Positions 12,069 through 23,755 of a stretch of 64,000 bases of DNA are shown one piece after another. Source of the stretch: Deinandra increscens subsp. villosa (taxonomy: Eukaryota > Streptophyta > Magnoliopsida > Asterales > Asteraceae). Within the stretch, counting starts at the first letter, position 1; each line of letters opens with the position of its first letter. The DNA lies in assembly GCA_039602395.1 (NCBI GenBank), contig JBCNJP010000006.1:59642429-59706428 (forward strand), written 5' to 3'. The position numbers and the translations under genes were made by a program. The notes under the pieces are model-generated. The model was not told the origin of the DNA, made no database searches, and worked only from the letters and a program-made list of their open reading frames with translations.

Positions 12069-14589
12069 TGATGAACTTGAACTCTAATTCGATTCATTGA
12101 AGAGTACTTAAAGCAAATCATAGAAACAAGAATTAATCAAAACCATAAAGATTTGAGAAATTCACCATTAAAGGACCTCCATAAAGAACACAAGTTGTGA
12201 AATTCGAAATTTGCTCAAATCTTCATGAAATTTAATTCTGAAACTTGCCGTAGCTATTGACATATATAATCTTATTGAATCAATAAAATATATAAATAAA
12301 CTCGAATTCCTGGCCAATTTGTGATCCAAAGTAGGATAGTTTGACTTTTCAAAAGTCAACCTTCATGAAATCAAGCAATTCTAATAAGGTATATGATTAT
12401 TTGGCTTTAAATAATATTGGTTTATATTCTTTCTATGAGGTTGCTTGAACTGAAATGAATGATTTTCATGTGGGTAGGAATGTTGAAATTAATGACACAA
12501 ATAGTTGCAGATCGGTTTGTTTAAAGGTCATTATAAAAAATGAAATGTAATAACGTTCATTCAAATCTCTCAAAATTAGCATACTTTATAATATTTATTC
12601 TAAACAGTTGTTTCATAACTGATGAAATCATAACGTAACTGACACTAGATCAGTGTTATTTGTGTGCATAAGTAGGTTTTTAGTGTTTTTTTTTTGCATC
12701 ATTCCAGTGGATAACTTTTTTGAAATTTGAATTTGAGACGTGTACCTGTGATTGTTCAGAGAATCTACTACCAACTCCAAGGTCAAGGCAGGTCGCATCA
12801 TTTTCCTCTAATCTGGTCCGATGATTTCCCGACTTTGTAAGTTTGAATTTTCATTTCATTATGTGTTTCAAGGCCTTTTGCTTTGTAATCTATAGTAATG
12901 TTGGCATGCTTTAGAAGATAAAAAAATTCATGTTTATTTTTTTACACTTGGATTTGGTGCTTTTCTTCTCAGTGATGAGATATGTTTTGTTTATAACCAG
13001 TGGGAAAATATTCTATTGGTCAAGTTTAATGTAGGTTGGATACACAAGTGTGTCAGTTAGGGATCTTCTTTGATTGATAGTTTTCTTTGAGTTGCAGGTA
13101 TTGTTTATAATCTGATGAATCTTCTAATTTTTTATATAAATTATGTGTGGTTTCCATTTTTTTTATTTATTAAAGCTCATTATATTGGAATCGATCATAT
13201 GAAGTCTCATTGTTGTTTGCTTCATTTTTTTATAGTCACGTCACATAAAACATGCATAAATAGTATAATTGATAGTTTGATACTGGAGCTTCTCTTGGGC
13301 CTCCAGCTTTGGGAGTTTGGCCCAACCTTTCCTCTGTATAAATTGGTTTCTTTCAAAATCCGGTTAGGTATCAAATCAAACCAGTATGGTCAAAGAAAGT
13401 CAAAATTAGTTTTGGGTGAAACCGGTTCATGACTTAAATCGGTTTTTGTTCAAATCATCCGGATCGTATGCAAACCGGATCAAGCTGGGTCGAAACTGGT
13501 TACATCCAAACAGGTTCTTCAAACCGTTTTTTCAATCTATTTTTTAATTTTCTATTAATTTTAACAAATACAAACTATACAAAAAAATGTAAACTTTGTC
13601 TTTTTATTTAATATTTAAATAACTTTAAAAGACATAATTTATAATACATTGGAAAAAAATACAAGTCGTATTACATTTTTTAAAGTTTTTTTTTTATATA
13701 TTCGTCGTCCTTATCGTGTTTAATTTTTACTTTCATATAAATTATAATTTATCTAAATTTATCGTACTTTTAAACTATGTTACAGCAACACCTATGTATA
13801 CAAGCCTTTTCTCTAGATTAATTTTCTTCCCATACAACTACTAGTGTTTCTCATTTAGTCACTCTAATTTCACGGACTCTTGTCACTTAGTTAAAGGCCA
13901 TGGGTTTAATTTAAATCTAAATATTATATAATTTAGTTTATAGAGTGTTTAAAAATAAAAAATATGATAGATTTACCGTTTAATAAAACAAATAAAAAAA
14001 AAACTAAAAAAGTGAAGGATGTTATGAACGACCCAAATAGCCCAGCCAACTAAAAGGCCCAAAATACAATATCCATAACTGAAGAAGAAAAAAAGGAGTT
14101 GATTTCCTTTTAATTTATAGTGTTGTTTCACTTGTTTGCTTAATTCATAGGGATCACAACAAAGGATAACTAGCTAGTTGAAATTCTTGGATAAATGGTA
14201 ATCAATAGATTAATCATTTTAACTGAAAATATATTCACTGTAGATTAATTTTATTACGCGGTATTTAATTTCTATTCAATTTCATCAGCGTTCGTTATGA
14301 TGAACTGTTTTGAATATGATCTTGAATCTACGTATACATACATATTACATATATATGTGGAATACATTATTTTTGTTATGCTAGGATTTATTTTTCTTGT
14401 TTGTTACTATTTTATGTATCATTGTGCTTAAATAGTAATTCAAATTGTTTAACTAAGTGCTTATATGGAATTATGTTACGTCATATTATTGTATGACAAT
14501 TAATTAGACTTCCATGACTTATTAGTGATGGCATGAGAATATATATATTTGGTGCACTGATAAGATTTTTGATACTTGAGTAGCTCTCT
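12069..14589. other. No gene recognised
   Basis: AT-rich sequence. 13290-13520 is rich in AACCGG/CCGGTT words (for example GAAACCGGTTCATG, CAAACCGGATCAAG), similar to the patch at 4425-4560. A 105-codon open frame at 13115-13432 shows no domain and overlaps that repetitive patch, so I do not call it a gene. Confidence 0.5.
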
Positions 14590-14990
14590 CTCTCTATGAG
14601 GGTTTTATAGTGATGGCATGAGATTCCGTGACAGTGTGATTAGACCATAACGTCTCCATTAGTGTTATATTTATGTGTTCGGAGTGTTAGGTGTGAAGGT
14701 TTCAGTCGGTCAAAGTCTTGGTCTATGGGTTTGTTATAATGTTACCCTAGTCCTTGTCTATAAATACTTGCATAGTATATGCAATTCTTTCTAAGAGCAT
14801 AAAGAAATATAAACCCTAGTTGCGGAGTGGACATACGTCGGTTCGGGCCAAACCACTATAAGTCGTGTGTTTTTGTTTTCTGTTTGATAATTATGTGCGA
14901 GTTTTTGAGTGTGTTTGGTGATTTTATATCTATGATAGCTAACATGGAGCAACACTTGGTCACATTTGTTTGAAGACATATGGATTGATC
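14590..14990 (+). mobile_element. Copia-like LTR remnant with core promoter
   Basis: A TATA box TATAAATA (14759-14766) is followed by AAATATAAACCCTAG and a GGAGTGGACATACG...AACCAC region, which resembles the U3-R-U5 arrangement seen in plant copia LTRs. I could not define terminal TG/CA or a target duplication, so the limits are approximate. Confidence 0.35.
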
Positions 14991-15022
14991 CTAGAATAGT
15001 TTTCTATCATGTGGACCTTGAG

Positions 15023-15186
15023 CAGGGGCGAACCTAGCCTTGTGTCAGGGGTGGCACGTGCCACTCCTAAAACTTGTACGAGAAGTGGAAAATATTGGAT
15101 TGTTTAGTTTTTATGTATGTGTGCTACCCCTAATTTTTTGTGTGTGTGTGTGATACTACTCAAAAAAATTTCTAGTTCCGTCCCTG
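15023..15186. mobile_element. hAT-type MITE (164 bp)
   Basis: The ends are CAGGGGCGAACCTAG and, on the minus strand, CAGGGACGGAACTAG, close to the termini of the larger element at 2534-3681. Like it, the interior includes CTACCCC. Flanks ACCTTGAG and ACCTGAGT look like a degraded 8-bp target duplication. Confidence 0.65.
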
Positions 15187-15601
15187 ACCTGAGTGTATGA
15201 CAACCTAATCGCACACATCTTGGTCTCCAACCCTATTCATATTAAATCTGAAATCAATTACTATGTAATAAGAAAACCCTTGATATGTCAATCTTCAAAC
15301 TTTGTTTTATCTGAGCTAAACGAGTTTAGCAAAGAAGTTGGTGGTTTTAATTTTAGTTTCACATCGTTACCTTTAGGGATCTAACTGTCCATAGTGTTAT
15401 ATTTAACCAGGTTTCTAATTTTAACGTTGTTGCGCTGTCTTTTTTTTCCGTTTCCTATACGTTGTGCATTGACGATACAACTTTTTTGTGTACTTGCATT
15501 ATCTCCACAACAACACGCGAATAGTAAAATCTAGTTTTTTTACATTTTACACTTATAGTGATGACATATTAGTGTGTTGCAATATTTACGGAATTTAAAT
15601 A
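15187..15601. other. No gene seen
   Basis: Intergenic sequence between two repeats. A 63-codon frame at 15193-15384 has no recognisable feature. Confidence 0.5.
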
Positions 15602-16304
15602 TGTTAGGTTATATAACTTTTATCAAAACACGAGTGCGCAGCGGAAAGAATCCTATGAATTAATCTAATTAACCGGTATTAGAATGTGTACCTTTTTAGC
15701 TCGGCAAGACTTGATCACTTGGAGGATTTGAAGTAAATCCCTCTACGATCGCACACACGACACACCAATGCTATGTGCTAGCAATGATCACGAACACCTC
15801 TTGATGTAGGCTTGGTCGAACCACACAAGAACCGAAACCTCCCTTGGGTTTTTCTTGTTGCCGAATTCGAGAGAGTAGAGAGAGAGAATTAGGGTTTTCT
15901 TTTATCTGATAAAAGCAGCAACTAAACCATAAACCCAGAGGGTCTATATATAGGTTTAGAATACTTGATAAACAAGTAAAAGGATAGGCATAGGAGCCCT
16001 AGTCGAAATCCACTAGAGGCCCTATCCAAAGCCTTCTCTCAATTGTAATCCAATTACAACTCTCTCTCTTAATTACAACTAACACCCCTGTTAACAATTA
16101 ACTTGTCAGTTTTTAACGAAACCTCGTTAAATATTCGTGATAAATATTAATTAACCATTAATTAATATTAATACATTTGGTGTCGAGACGTGTGACCCCG
16201 TAGGCTTAAATAATTTCCAGACATACGCTTACTATTACATGATCATATCCCTACAAAATATACAAATTAACTGTAGGGTCCTCATGATTCTTGACACCAG
16301 AACA
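15602..16304 (-). mobile_element. LTR-like promoter region (possible solo LTR)
   Basis: Read on the minus strand, the segment starts TGTTCTGGTGTC and ends CCTAACA. It has a TATATATA box (15945-15952) followed by a leader-like stretch with CTCTCTCTCT and AACCCTAATT. The organisation resembles an LTR with U3, TATA, R and U5, but flanking five-base words do not match, so the exact ends are uncertain. Confidence 0.3.
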
Positions 16305-16525
16305 TTATTACCTTTAATTTATTTTGTTTATAAGCTTTATAAGTTAAGGTGTGATTTCTTGACCTTTATTCGTGGCTTAATTATTTTCACATCGATTCTG
16401 TGGTTGATCGTTTGGTAGTATTTTCGTTGTTGACTGGTTGCCTGAAAAGATGGATTGATTTTTTGGACGAAACTATACAGTCGGTCATATACGGCGTAAA
16501 TTTGTTTGATGATGGTTGGTGTTTA

Positions 16526-16714
16526 GGGCTTGTTTGGGATTGCTTTTAGAAACTGCTTTTGGCTTTTGGAGGAGGCAAAATGTCAAAAATGCCCCTCCAA
16601 AAACAGCAAAAAGCCACAATGTTATGACTTATTAGCTTTTGGAGGGGTATTTTGTGTCTTTTTGCCTCCTCCAAAAGCCAAAAGCAGTTTTCAAAAGCAA
16701 TCCCAAACAAGCCC
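16526..16714. mobile_element. Fold-back Tourist-like (PIF/Harbinger) MITE
   Basis: The 189-bp element is almost entirely one inverted repeat. Arms of about 77 bp start GGGCTTGTTTGGGATTGC and end GCAATCCCAAACAAGCCC, with a loop of about 35 bp. TTA target duplications lie at 16523-16525 and 16715-16717. A 62-codon open frame across it only reflects the palindrome. Confidence 0.85.
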
Positions 16715-16717
16715 TTA

Positions 16718-18689
16718 GTCTTTTAGCTATATCAGTTGTCACCCGTCTGTCAAATTAAGCTTCCCTGAAGCTATTATATATTTTTTTCCAACAGCAAAAC
16801 ATTATATTTATTGTCACATTTATACTAGAAATTTAAAAAAGTAGGTGATGATTCATAACATCAAATTTAGGTTTTTTTTTTTTAACGGCATCTAACATAC
16901 ACCTAGATCCATCTAACATGTCTACCGCATGATTTAAAACCTTAGTTTTGTAATACCGCATGATTTAAAACCTTAGTTTTTAAAAGAAAGAGGGAGAAAC
17001 CAAATAACACAAGGTATTATTATGCTAAAAGCCCCTAGGTATCAAATTTAGGTATAAGGGTGTCCGTAGTGACGTGATGATATAAAACTAAAAAGTGTGT
17101 TATAAAGGATGTCCTGTAGGATGTTGTGTGAAAATAAAAAAATGGTGTAGTGAGTTAGTGATAATGTGATGGGCGTTGTGTGAATTTAAAGTTTTATTTA
17201 AAAATGAAAAAATTATGTGTAATTAATTAGTTGGTGGAGAAAAAAAATCAAGCCCATTATTCACTTATTCCAATCACAGAGAAGGGAAAAACACCCTCCT
17301 ATAAGAGGGGGGGGGGGGGGGTTTGTTCCGGGCGTTTTAGACGGTTTCACGCTCTACCATGCTACCACTACTGATGACCTAATAAACTAATGATTGACGA
17401 CATAACCTATAAGCAAATAAAATATCACATTTAAAAGCAGATAATTTAGTGTTTAACAATGAATTTTCAGTTAAAAAATATTAAGAAGACGCTAGCCTAG
17501 ATGAAACATACAAGATACAAGGAGTGTATATATTAAGACATTAACCAATATTACAAGAATATCATTTTGACGAAAGAGTTCATATATGCTCGGTTATTGG
17601 ATTTAAATAATCTTAAGTTTCAATAATTGGTCGAGAATAATATCAACTCAAGAAAATGTTTAGTAATGATCCAAACTTTTAATTTATTTTCTTACAACAA
17701 TCTCTCAGTAATAAAAAGTTAACACCGTTAGTTTAATGATGACCTGACATCCAACGTGTCATTTTTTTTCTTTTTTTAATCTTCCTTTTCCATGTAGGAT
17801 TTTAATTTCTTCAAAAAAAAAAAATTGATCGACCGCTATCTTCAAAATAAAGAGCCTCGGTGCTTGAAAGATCAGATCGATCGTGACTCCTTCCTTCCCA
17901 ACTGCGATCGTGACTCCTTCTCAAACATCATATCGATTCTACTAGTTTGGGTTGTCAAATGTCCATCCAGAACCCGGGTAGAACCATTGCATACATACTT
18001 GAGGCAGGAGCAAGGGTAGCAGACGCACCCCTGAACTTTCACCACGTAGTGGAAAAACTTGATACCGCCTAGTGGTTAATTTTCTTTTTATGTATTTGTT
18101 ACCCTTAAAAGGATTTTCCCGCTAAACGTTAGCCCTGAAATAAAATCCTGGGTGCGCTAGTCTTCGGGTGAGAGTTCAAGAGAGAGGCAATCACTCTTCT
18201 GATTTTGTTCATCCAGTCAATCCTTCACCTTCATTTTCAGCCTTCCCAAACCATATACAAAAGAGATTTGCATATCAAATTTTGCATAATTCAAGACTAA
18301 CAAATGACAATATGACAAAGAAAAGTTTTATTAATCGATGTACGAAGATCAACATATGACATTCTAAGTTTTTTTCATCATCAATTGATACTGCCATGTT
18401 ATGCCTTGATCTAAACCTTCTAAACATTCGACTTTGTTGTGTTGGAATATTGGGAGAAAAATTTGTGAAAATGTGTTTTTTACTAAGTGTGAAAATGAGT
18501 TTTTCACCAACTTTGGACGTAAATAAAATACATATAACATAGGTTGTTGCTTCTTTATTTTCTAGTTTTGTGTAGTACATTGTGAGGGCTTTCCAACGCA
18601 CCAAACCACGTTCAAATCCGAGCTCGTATGAATGAGATATCGAAGATCAAAATTGATGTCTCGCAGCAGTAAAAACTGTGAAAATAAGA
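16718..18689. other. No gene recognised; G15 tract
   Basis: AT-rich sequence with a run of 15 G at 17307-17321. 17066-17300 begins GGGTGTCCGTAGTGACG and ends near ACACCC, so it may be another MITE, but its ends do not pair well. A direct duplication, CCGCATGATTTAAAACCTTAG, lies at 16926-16974. Confidence 0.45.
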
Positions 18690-19020
18690 GTGAAAATGTT
18701 AAGTATAGCATGTGAACTCATCCCACATTTGTTGGGGGATGAAACCAAGAGTAGTTTATAAGGAGAGAACTTTACCAACTATTGTTTCCTTGAGTAGGGC
18801 GCATTCCTTGGACCCTGAGGGGTGCGTAGCTTGTACACACGCGCGTGGCGCGGGCGTATGGGCCCTTTGATCTCCTCCACTATAAATACAACCTTATTAG
18901 TTGAGGCAGAACATACCGAAATCACACAAGAATTCTCTTTGCTTCTCCTCACTCTTTCTCTCATCTTCTTATCCTAACGATTATATCCTGGGAAACAAAA
19001 CGAGATCTTTGGTAGACTCG
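18690..19020 (+). promoter_or_regulatory. LTR- or gene-like core promoter
   Basis: TCCCACATTTGTTGGGGGATG (18720-18740) is followed about 140 bp later by TATAAATA (18881-18888) and then a CT-rich leader (CTTCTCCTCACTCTTTCTCTC). The spacing fits a Pol II promoter. No convincing ORF follows, so this may be a decayed LTR. Confidence 0.35.
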
Positions 19021-19465
19021 AAATCTGTTTTAAGGATGTGTGTTTTGACCCGAATCCTTCGTCAAAATTTTTATTATTTCTTCTTTGATTTTCTAAGCAT
19101 TCAAGATTTTAAATGAAAATTATTCTCAAATTAGTTTCAAAATTCATTTAAATTCAACCATTTTCATCACTCTACTTTTCTTTCCATTTGTATCCATTTT
19201 CTTCATTTCTTTGTAACTATACTTTCATTTCATTGTATTAGTGTCTTTCATTTCTTTCTAATTGTATTGTAATTTTCTTTCCATCATTTCCTTGTATTAT
19301 ATATATTTTTTTTTATTTCCTTGTAATTGTATTGATAGGAGTATAATTTATTTCCTTTATATTATAATAGAGTAGATTTTCTTTTAGTTATAATCGTACG
19401 AAAAATAAAAAATATATATTTTTATTTGAAATACACGAACGGTATTCCTAAGTGTTGTTCACTAA
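19021..19465. other. No gene seen; T-rich sequence
   Basis: Long runs of TTTC/TTGTA words, including repeated TTTCCTTGTAATTGTATT-like phrases around 19250-19340. No coding signal. Confidence 0.5.
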
Positions 19466-19754
19466 GGCTATCCGTAATGGGGCGTTATGGGGCAAAAAAA
19501 GAGCCTATAACGCCCTTGATAGCGCCCCGCCCCACTACGCAGGGGCGTTATGGGGCGTTATCAGGGAAAAAAAAGGGGGAGGGCGTTAGCCAGGTAACGC
19601 CGAGAAGGGGGATAAAAGCAATGATTATGGGGCGTTATGGGGGCTTTATCCACTACACCATAAAGCCCCATAAAGCCCCTTGCCCAGTCAGCGTCCACAT
19701 GGCGCATAATGCCCCTTGTGGGGCTTTATGGGGCTTTAACCATTACACATAGCC
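19466..19754. mobile_element. PIF/Harbinger-type MITE rich in GGGGCGTTATGG words
   Basis: The ends are GGCTATCCGTAATGG and, inverted, GGCTATGTGTAATGG. TAA target duplications lie at 19463-19465 and 19755-19757. The interior repeats GGGGCGTTATGGGG on one side and its partners CATAAAGCCCC on the other, so it can fold on itself. Non-coding. Confidence 0.75.
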
Positions 19755-20002
19755 TAAAAGTAAGTGAATTCGCTGATTGTGTACCCTAAACCAATATTAA
19801 ACAGAATAGAAATTATTGAAAAATATTGAATTTTTATCATAAGAATGAATATATATAATTCCGCAGCCAAATTTACTTTTTTCGAGCATGAACAAAAAAC
19901 AACACCTAGGATATTTAGGATGGGCACCTTAAATTCTAATTGATCATTTCCTTTTAGATTAGACTTCAACTTCCCCCAATACACATTCGGCTGTTAGGGT
20001 AA

Positions 20003-20130
20003 TTGTAATACCTCTCCCAAGACCCCATGATCCCAAGCTAAATTTGGTGTCACCTCATCTTTTTCCACTCCCATGATCCCAAGCTAAATTTGGTTGTAAT
20101 ACCTCTCCCAAGACCCCATGATCCCAAGCA
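20003..20130 (+). repeat. Subterminal direct repeat (about 37 bp, two copies)
   Basis: The word TTGTAATACCTCTCCCAAG followed by ACCCCATGATCCCAAG occurs at about 20003-20039 and again at about 20094-20130, separated by CTAAATTTGGT repeats. Such subterminal repeats are candidate transposase or ORF1 binding sites in PIF elements (inference). Confidence 0.7.
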
Positions 20131-20301
20131 CTTTTTTTTAATAAAATTTTAACTTAAAAATAACAACTTTTATTAAAAAAATAAAAATTACAAATTCCTA
20201 AAAAATAAAAATTACCAATTCCTAATAAAAAAAAATTACCAATTCCTAAAAAAAAACCTAAAAATTTAAGAATCCTAAAAATTTAAAAATAAAAAATTAC
20301 A

Positions 20302-21520
20302 TCACTTATACTTTTCGAATAAGCGTGCTTTGATCTTCTTCATCAAGGATTTCTTTTCGTTTTCGTCGTCCGACAAGTTTTTAACCGCTTCGAGCTCACG
20401 TACCATTTGTTCGCGCTCCAAAATCTCGATATGTTTCTTTCTATCCTCTCGGGCTTCTCGTGCAAGTTTGAGCTTTTCCATTTGGATTTCGTTGAACGAT
20501 TCAAAATGTTTGTCCCAATTTGAAGTTTGAGCTTTGGCCTTCCCCTTTTTTTTGGCTTCTCATTTAGCCTTTTGACAACCCATTGGAAGGGGTTCCTCGG
20601 GCGGGCTCCTGGGAGACATTCCCTCGGCGTAGAGGTCGATCGGCGTCCTTCCTTCGGATTGGCTACTAACGTAGGTGTTCGAGTCGGACGTTTTGGTTCT
20701 TTTTGAACCACTTTGGTCACCACTATGGCACCCTTGGTCCACCGGCGTCGCCGCTCGCCATTTTGGAGATTTTCTGCAAATCTCCCAACACTCCATTTTA
20801 TCAAACGCAACCCCCTTGCTCTCTACTTTGTACCGATGATGTGCCGCCATGAGGATGTTGGCTTCCGAACACCCGCTTTTTCGTTGAGCCATTTGATTTA
20901 TATAAATGTTGTTGAATTTTTGTATCTTCCAATTCAAATCTTTCCATTTTGAATATACTTGACTTTTGGTGCGAACAAACGAGCTAACATCGTTCAAGTC
21001 GGGGACGGGAAGGTTCATCATGTGGTGCCACTCCGCGGTAATTTTGTTCCAAAAATAAGTACCCGATTGAGCATTACCTAACAAAAAAAAAAAAAAAACC
21101 GGGTTAGAAAAGAAAAAAAAAGTTATAAAAAACGGGTTATAAAACAAATTAAAAAAGTTATTTACCCTTAATCGAATTCTCCGAGTTATCAACGTAGAGG
21201 CGGGTCAACACCACTTCTTCTTGAGAAGTCCACGGAATCGACACCCGTTTACCCAACGGTTGTGTGATTTTCTCCTTCGGTCTCCTAGCCGTAGTCTTCT
21301 TCTTTGGGTTTTTTTGTGATGGTTGTGTTTCCATCACAACATCGGGAATAGACTCGTCTTCAAGGTTGAAGTCTTCGCGTAAGAAACCGTATTCTTGACC
21401 AAAACCGGGGTCTTGATCGGCAAAAACCGGTAGATAACCGGGTTCTCCAAAAACGTTTCGTTGAGAGGTCGGTGTCGGTGGTTCGTTGTCGGATTGGTGT
21501 GGGAAAAAGTTATGAGACAT
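20302..21520 (-). pseudogene. PIF/Harbinger ORF1 (Myb/SANT-like protein) with in-frame stop
   Basis: Proteins of this family bind DNA and assist the PIF/Harbinger transposase; in plant databases many copies carry unrelated automatic names. Exon 1 is 21520-21166, starting from the ATG of MSHNFFPHQSDNEPP. A GTAAAT...TTAG intron follows (21165-21078), and exon 2 runs 21077-20302. The joined length (1,131 nt) is a multiple of three. The Myb/SANT-like segment starts at IPWTSQEEVVLTRLYV and crosses the intron into KGNAQSGTYFWNKI. KSGCSEANILMAAHHRY and MECWEICRKSPKW follow, then a Lys/Glu-rich coiled C-terminus. A TGA at 20562-20560 interrupts exon 2 after PMGCQKAK. The frame is then open to the terminal stop, so this is a single nonsense change (CGA to TGA would explain it). 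The product would lack the last 86 or so residues. Confidence 0.8.
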
Positions 21521-21735
21521 GGTGATGGTGAAGATGGAGAAAAGAAATTTGGAGTTGGTATGGGTGAAATGTATGAAAAAATAGTAAATTAAGGGGGTTT
21601 AAATAGGTAAAAGGGGTAAAAAATTTTTTTTTTTAAAAAAAAAAGGTCAAAAGGACCGTTGGGTGGGGGGGGGGGGCCACACCAACGGTCATCTTCCCAC
21701 ACACACCCCCCTCGGTAGCCCACTCCCACGGCAGA

Positions 21736-23738
21736 TGATGCGTAGCATCATGTACATATAATTAAATAAATAAATTCCCACATTTAATCATGTTTTAATT
21801 AAAAATTAAGAGAATTGGTGCTTAAATGTTTATATTCGAATTTTAGATGATTTGGTGGAACTTTGGTTATTATTTGATAAATATTTAAAGTTCACATTTA
21901 GTTTGGTATTTAATTGAGAAAACTTTACAAGTTAGAATTTTAATTGAGAAATTATAAAAGATATGGTACTTAATTGTTTTCATTTGTGAATTTTAGGTTT
22001 TTGGTGTGAGCGTGATGAATTTAGAAGAAATCAGAAAAAAACGGAAGCGAAATCGGAGGTCGGATGTAAAAGTTATGTAGGAAAAAAATAAAAAATAAAT
22101 AATAACAGCAGCAGCCCAGTTCCTAATCCCAGCCCAACAACAGATCAGGAGAAGGCCCAATGTAGTCCAGCCCCGGCCCAGTCTTGCGCAGCCCACCAGT
22201 TCACCAGCGGCCCAGTTGCTTGACAGGAGCCCAGCCAGAAGCCCAACAGCAGCAAACACCTTTAATTAAAAAAACAAGGGATGCAGGAATCGAACCCCTG
22301 ACCTCCAGCTTAACAAGCAGGGTTCAAGCCATTGGCCTAGCAGCTCCTTGTGGTAAAATTCTGGGTTTTCAGCCTTTTATATTCTACCAGAGACAGCCCA
22401 GAAAAGACCCAGAAACTTCCTGTGCGCGACCAGATTGCATCAGACCTATTTTTTTCGATATAAAAGCCTTCCAGGCGCCGTTTTTTGCATCCTAGACCCC
22501 CATAAACCTCTAGAAAAACCCTAAAAACTCTCTCCAAGATCTAGAACCTTGAAGGAAAGATTAGAGATCAAGTTTAAAGCTTTTGGATGCGAATTTTGAA
22601 GATTTTCAACCCTTCGGTTTTCGTTTTCTCATAGAGGCTAGATTTCTTCATCTTTTTTCTTTATTTCTTTGTTCATGAACTTATTAAAGATGGGATTTTT
22701 ATGTGGTTTTATCATGTTTAGTGACTAGTTTCCTTGTATTCACCTAGATTTGATGATTCTTGACCCGTTTGACCTTTAAAGTTTGACTTTTTGACATGAT
22801 TATGTGAAATTGCCCTTTGATTCTGATTTGGATGCTTTGGATGAACATGTATGCATGTTTAGCTTCTGTTTTTATCATATTATGTGAGTCAATTGATGTG
22901 GATTGTAGATCTACAACCGTTTATTGGTTAGCTTATTGTTAATCGGTTGACTTTTTAAAGTTTATTGATTAATGCATGATCCGGAGACCTCCTACATGAT
23001 AATATGATATGGATTTGAGGCTGAATTTGTGCGCATCTATATGAGATTGAGTTGACCAATTCATTTCATGTACTAGGAAATAGCTACGCATTGTTTAGTG
23101 AGTTTTGGTGCTTATGACCATAAGATTCGAGCTCGCTTATTCGTGTTTAGAGTTTTCTAGGTCCTAGGCTATTCATTTCAGAATCATTGCATGCGTTAGG
23201 GGCCATTTAGAAAGACTTTTCTTGTGGTTTCCTTTTACTTGTGCGTTTAGTCCGCTTTGACCGAAGCGATTATACCATTGGGCATTTTTACATAGTTTTT
23301 CTATCCGAACTTCGAGTAGGATTACCTTAGTGCTTAGGATGTGTCTATAGTCCTATTTCATTTTGGTTTCCATCATTAGTGGATAGTGATCGTGTTGATT
23401 AGTCAAACTAGGGGTCTTATTGGGTTTAGATGATTCTTATCTAGGTGATACTTTTCTCCGACTGATTTTTCCATCTTTTGTTTTAGTTGTCTGTTCGTTT
23501 TATCTGCTTATTTAATTTCTTTCGTTTACATTATTAATTCTCAAAATCATTTTCATCGGTTAGATATTAGCGACGATCTAGTATCGGGAGTTTGCACACG
23601 CGTCCACGGATTGATATCCGGTTCTTACTAATACTATACTGCATACGATGGGTTCACTGCCCTGGTGTGTAGTTTGGTCACTTGGTTGGATACCTTTTTA
23701 AAACTTGTTGATTTTTATATATCCAAATTCGCACATCA
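21736..23738 (+). repeat. Inverted extra LTR (chimeric), 2,003 bp
   Basis: It starts TGATGCGTAGCATCATG and ends GCACATCA. From about 22286 to its end it is nearly identical, in reverse complement, to the LTRs at 23756-25692 and 39622-41557. The outer 550 bp (21736 to about 22285) is only loosely similar to them: homologous words such as TTGGTGCTTAA and GAATTTAGAAGAAA remain, with many differences between. TATAAAAG at about 22459-22466 is the likely TATA box, so the change of similarity lies inside U3. Confidence 0.85.
22275..22344 (-). other. tRNA-like sequence, third copy (damaged T arm)
   Basis: This corresponds to the tRNA-like segments at 25152-25221 and 41016-41085. The 3' half of the T arm is changed (AGGGG-TTCGATT-CCTGC) because the diverged U3 begins here, so stem pairing is lost. 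Confidence 0.4.
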
Positions 23739-23755
23739 AGTTGGCGCCAAAAACT
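23739..23755. other. Palindromic LTR-LTR junction at the primer-binding word
   Basis: The 17 bases AGTTGGCGCCAAAAACT join two opposed LTR ends. The centre TGGCGCCA is self-complementary and equals the first bases of the tRNA-Asp primer-binding site seen intact at 39598-39615. Both arms keep the spacer between LTR and primer site (AAAACT on the right; AGT, three T shorter, on the left). Confidence 0.85.

Noticed and set aside
13115..13432. 105-codon frame as a gene
   Set aside because: Hydrophobic low-complexity start, no domain, and it runs into an AACCGG-rich repeat.
22337..22537. 66-codon frame MERVFRVFLEV found three times (also 24959-25159 and 40823-41023) with antisense partners
   Set aside because: It is repeated because the LTR is repeated, is antisense to element transcription and spans the TATA region. 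No family is recognised.
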